Shown here: positions 7,014-9,168 of the stretch, in pieces
How positions within the stretch are numbered: the stretch's first letter is position 1
How the letters are laid out: every line of letters starts with the position of its first letter
From: Ruminococcaceae bacterium UBA2719
GTDB taxonomy: Bacteria > Bacillota > Clostridia > Oscillospirales > Acutalibacteraceae
DNA: 9,168 nucleotides
Assembly: GCA_002353935.1 (NCBI GenBank)
Contig: DEKP01000029.1
Location: 1 to 9,168 of the forward strand
Reading direction: 5' to 3'
The notes under the pieces: generated by a model
Databases searched by the model: none
The model's input: only the letters and a program-made list of their open reading frames with translations
Told to the model about the DNA's origin: nothing
Position numbers and translations under genes: made by a program

Positions 7014-7043
7014 TTTACACCCTGATTAATGCTATGATATAAT
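7014..7043 (+). promoter_or_regulatory. Extended -10 promoter of the dockerin peptidase
   Basis: TTTACA (7014-7019, 5 of 6) is followed after 18 bases by a perfect TATAAT (7038-7043). TG lies one base before the -10 (7035-7036), the extended -10 form. The predicted leader is about 69 nt, AT-rich, with no obvious hairpin or riboswitch. The rest of the 284-base gap between prfB and this gene holds the prfB terminator and AT-rich DNA without other features I can support. Confidence 0.8.
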
Positions 7044-7100
7044 TTATTAAGAAAAAATATTAAGCAAACACACTTATATATAAATTTGTTATCACTTATA

Positions 7101-7110
7101 AGGAAAGAGG
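7101..7110 (+). promoter_or_regulatory. Shine-Dalgarno fixing the peptidase start
   Basis: The purine-rich stretch AGGAAAGAGG ends eight bases before the ATG at 7119. It therefore supports that ATG over an in-frame TTG at 7086, which would put this ribosome site inside the coding region and add residues before the charged start of the signal peptide. Confidence 0.75.
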
Positions 7111-7118
7111 TATTAATT

Positions 7119-8690
7119 ATGAAAATTAGAAGCAAAAAAAGTATTGTTGTTTGTGTGGCTTGTATTTTAACGTTTTTGTTTATTATACAAATTCCGGCGC
7201 AGGCAGCAGTAATCGATTCAGCAGCAACATCTTCTTACTCTGGAAGCGATTTTTCTCCAAGTGTTAATTTGCCGTCTGCATATTCAAATAAGGACTTTGC
7301 TACGCCTGTGCGGTATCAAAGTTACCAAGATTGTTGGACACAAGCCACTATGTCTTGTTTGGAGATTATGTTAAATCGTGACAAGGTGTATTCAGGTCAT
7401 TTATCTCCCAGACACTTAGAATTTGCAACTTCGCGAGACTATTCTGTGGATGAAAATAATAGAATTATTGATAATGGTGGAGGCGATTATTACGCTATAG
7501 GCTATCTTACATGTTGGAGAGGAGCAAAAAAAGAAGAGGATTTTCCATACGATACTGCATATGAGGATTTTAAAGAGGTAGATGCACAAGCACCTGTTTT
7601 TGCCGGTGTTAACAATGTTATGTATCTGGGAAAATCTAAACGAGATGTAGTAAAAAATGCTATATATAATTATGGCTCTGTATTAGCTTCATATCATAAT
7701 AATGTGAATTTTTATAATCCGGATACATATGCATATTATTTTGACCATGAGAGCCTTACACAAAATCATGCAATTTGTATAGTTGGTTGGGATGATAATT
7801 ATGCTATATCTAATTTTATGGAAAACGGCACAGTAGATGGGGTTAAAACTCAACCGGAAAAACCAGGCGCTTGGCTCTGTAAAAATAGCTGGGGAGAAGA
7901 TTGGGGAAACGAAGGATATTTTTGGATATCATATGAGGAAAAATCTTTGTATACGGCCTGTGCTTTTATGGATTATCAGATACTGGACGAGAATGTAAAA
8001 CTTTATCAAAATCAAACTTTAGGAGCATATTTTCATGTAGCATTTAATGATGCAACTTTTGTTAATGTTTTAGATTTCGACGATGATTTTAGCGAAGATT
8101 ATGTTGTTATTGATAAGGTGAATTTTGAAACACAAAGCCAAGATTTTAATTATTATATTTATTATATTCCGTTCGACGAAGAAGAGTCTGTTCCTGTTTC
8201 CGACCAATCAACATGGACTTTACTGGCTCAAGGAAAAACTGCCTATAGGGGTTGTATTTCAGTTGATATTGATGATGTTGTTGTAGATAAAACTAAAGGG
8301 GGAATAGGCATCAAAATTGAACAAGAAACAACAAAAATAGGTGGTACAATTGGATATTCAATGATATTGTCTGATAAGAACGGGTTTTATAACCCCTTAT
8401 ACACAAGAGGAAATTCTTATGTTATATATGATGATATTGAAAAAGGGATTCAAAAAAGAAATGATAAACATTCCTTTGTTATAAAAGCAGTAGCTAAAAA
8501 ATTTGTAAACGGCAGCGTTGACGATGATTTTGAGCTGACTATAACAGATGTTACTATGATTCAGCGCTATCTGGCTGAAATGATAGAATTCGATGAAGCG
8601 CAGATTAAAGCAGGAGATTTTAACAGTGACGGCAATGTGAATATTAAAGATGTTACAGCGATACAACGTTATCTTGTCGGGTTATCATGA
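7119..8690 (+). CDS. Secreted papain-like (C1) cysteine peptidase with C-terminal type I dockerin
   Basis: This 523-residue exported protease has four parts. Residues 1-29 form a signal peptide: basic start, hydrophobic core, and an AQA cleavage site before A30. The peptidase domain (about 48-280) shows the nucleophile C72 in YQDCW, the histidine H217 in NHAICIVGWDD and the asparagine N256 in KNSWGEDWG, with the usual GYFWISY ending. A beta-rich region (about 285-460) resembles the lectin-like domain that often follows clostridial C1 peptidases. Residues 463-523 are a dockerin: the second calcium loop (500-511, DFNSDGNVNIKD) is canonical, while the first (466-477) starts with S not D and has F for G. 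Each is followed by a matching helix with IQRYL. The dockerin implies anchoring to a cohesin-bearing scaffold outside the cell. The glutamine before the nucleophile is five residues away, not six as in papain. It stands alone with its own promoter and terminator. Substrate unknown. Confidence 0.93.
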   Translation: MKIRSKKSIVVCVACILTFLFIIQIPAQAAVIDSAATSSYSGSDFSPSVNLPSAYSNKDFATPVRYQSYQDCWTQATMSCLEIMLNRDKVYSGHLSPRHLEFATSRDYSVDENNRIIDNGGGDYYAIGYLTCWRGAKKEEDFPYDTAYEDFKEVDAQAPVFAGVNNVMYLGKSKRDVVKNAIYNYGSVLASYHNNVNFYNPDTYAYYFDHESLTQNHAICIVGWDDNYAISNFMENGTVDGVKTQPEKPGAWLCKNSWGEDWGNEGYFWISYEEKSLYTACAFMDYQILDENVKLYQNQTLGAYFHVAFNDATFVNVLDFDDDFSEDYVVIDKVNFETQSQDFNYYIYYIPFDEEESVPVSDQSTWTLLAQGKTAYRGCISVDIDDVVVDKTKGGIGIKIEQETTKIGGTIGYSMILSDKNGFYNPLYTRGNSYVIYDDIEKGIQKRNDKHSFVIKAVAKKFVNGSVDDDFELTITDVTMIQRYLAEMIEFDEAQIKAGDFNSDGNVNIKDVTAIQRYLVGLS

Positions 8691-8719
8691 TAAATATTAA
8701 CTAATATTATATGTAATAG

Positions 8720-8757
8720 AACCGCGCTGCACAAAATTACTGTGCGGCGCGGTTTTT
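8720..8757 (+). terminator. Intrinsic terminator of the dockerin peptidase
   Basis: A 14-bp GC-rich stem (8720-8733 with 8741-8754, one T-G wobble) closes a 7-base loop and runs into TTTTT (8753-8757). It lies 29 bases past the TGA stop. On the minus strand the stem is followed by CTATTAC, not a U-tract, so it acts mainly on the plus strand. Confidence 0.92.
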
Positions 8758-8781
8758 GTGGCTTATAATATAATTACCAAT

Positions 8782-8806
8782 ATCTTTTAAAGTTAAATTA
8801 AAAGAT
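8782..8806. other. AT-rich inverted repeat between convergent genes
   Basis: ATCTTTTAA (8782-8790) and TTAAAAGAT (8798-8806) are a perfect 9-bp inverted repeat around a 7-base loop. It lies 44 bases beyond the stop of the minus-strand TSCPD gene. Neither strand shows a proper U-tract after it, so a terminator role for the TSCPD gene is only possible, not shown. Confidence 0.35.
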
Positions 8807-8849
8807 TGAGTTTTAAATGGCAGATGTTGATTGAGCTTATGTATGAATA

Positions 8850-9098
8850 TTATTTGTTCAAAGCTTTGCTTAACGCTTTTGACAGCTGATCGGGACAAGA
8901 GGTGCCTCTGCCTGCGCAGTCAATACCTTTTAGCTTGTTTATGGCATCTTCGACCTTCATGCCTTTAACAAGAGCGCTGACACCTTGGGTGTTTCCGCTG
9001 CATCCTCCGATAAAAGAACAGTCTTTTATGATACCGTCTTCAATATCTAATTTAATAGCTCTGGAGCATACTCCATGTGGTGTGTATGTGTATTTCAT
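8850..9098 (-). CDS. Small TSCPD-domain protein (TIGR03905-like)
   Basis: This 82-residue protein consists of one TSCPD domain, named after its conserved motif, seen here as GTSCPDQ at residues 65-71. Other family marks are the HGVCS start (C11), a DCSFIGGCSGN stretch with C27 and C33, and C61 in IDCAGRG. The spread of conserved cysteines suggests metal binding or redox chemistry. The same domain occurs at the C-terminus of some B12-dependent ribonucleotide reductases, but the role of the stand-alone protein is not known to me. The ATG at 9096-9098 has AGGAGG six bases upstream. It converges with the peptidase gene and has no clear operon partner here. A palindrome lies 31-59 bases upstream, and its promoter is probably outside the window. 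Confidence 0.93.
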   Translation of the reverse strand: MKYTYTPHGVCSRAIKLDIEDGIIKDCSFIGGCSGNTQGVSALVKGMKVEDAINKLKGIDCAGRGTSCPDQLSKALSKALNK

Positions 9099-9128
9099 GC
9101 TCTTCCTCCTAAATATTACAAGCTATTG

Positions 9129-9157
9129 TTTCGCCCTCACTTATTGTGAGGGCGAAA
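9129..9157. repeat. Perfect 12-bp inverted repeat upstream of the TSCPD gene
   Basis: TTTCGCCCTCAC (9129-9140) and GTGAGGGCGAAA (9146-9157) pair perfectly around a 5-base loop. Both strands read TTT before and AAA after the stem, the reverse of the A-stem-U layout of an intrinsic terminator, and no U-tract follows on either strand. It could be an operator, a 5' leader hairpin of the TSCPD gene or an end structure of a gene beyond the window. Confidence 0.75.
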
Positions 9158-9168
9158 TTAAAATGTTT

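Noticed and set aside
7086..7118. Upstream TTG start for the peptidase
   Set aside because: The ribosome site at 7101-7110 would fall inside the coding region, and the extra 11 residues do not improve the signal peptide.

Overview
The window looks like an AT-rich, low-GC Gram-positive chromosome, most probably a gut-type member of the Clostridia (Oscillospiraceae/Ruminococcaceae-like). This rests on strong GGAGG-type Shine-Dalgarno sites, short U-tract terminators, the adjacent ACT-domain (UPF0237) and UPF0210 genes, and a secreted papain-like peptidase ending in a type I dockerin. The assignment is inference from gene content, not from a marker-gene comparison. The region reads as ordinary chromosome: no phage, IS element, CRISPR array or plasmid function is visible.

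Layout. The left edge cuts a minus-strand tRNA-Arg(TCT), which is preceded by a full-consensus promoter (77-105). Next comes a minus-strand polytopic GT-C glycosyltransferase gene (181-1765) that is broken twice, by a one-base frame error in an A-run just after its start and by an in-frame TGA. The following minus-strand operon holds an ACT-domain protein and a UPF0210 protein (3504 to 1868). A second minus-strand operon (5547 to 3645) holds a RING-like/zinc-ribbon membrane protein translationally linked to galU, and it ends in a clear terminator (3594-3626). Back-to-back promoters at 5578-5679 separate it from plus-strand prfB (RF2, 5722-6834), which lacks the usual programmed frameshift. A strong terminator follows, then the dockerin-bearing secreted cysteine peptidase (7119-8690) with an extended -10 promoter and its own terminator. 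The right end holds a small minus-strand TSCPD-domain protein with an unexplained perfect 12-bp palindrome upstream.

How the genes relate. GalU makes UDP-glucose for envelope glycans, and the broken GT-C protein would have used lipid-linked sugars at the membrane, so the left half has a cell-surface flavour. The zinc-binding membrane protein coupled to galU may belong to that theme, but nothing here proves it. prfB and the tRNA are housekeeping translation genes. The peptidase is a secreted enzyme built to dock onto a cohesin, whose scaffold is not in the window.

I found no convincing new multi-gene defence or mobile system. The items most worth a second look are the doubly interrupted glycosyltransferase, the zinc-finger membrane protein/galU pairing, the dockerin peptidase with its unusual active-site spacing, the uncharacterised ACT-UPF0210 pair, and the palindrome at 9129-9157.
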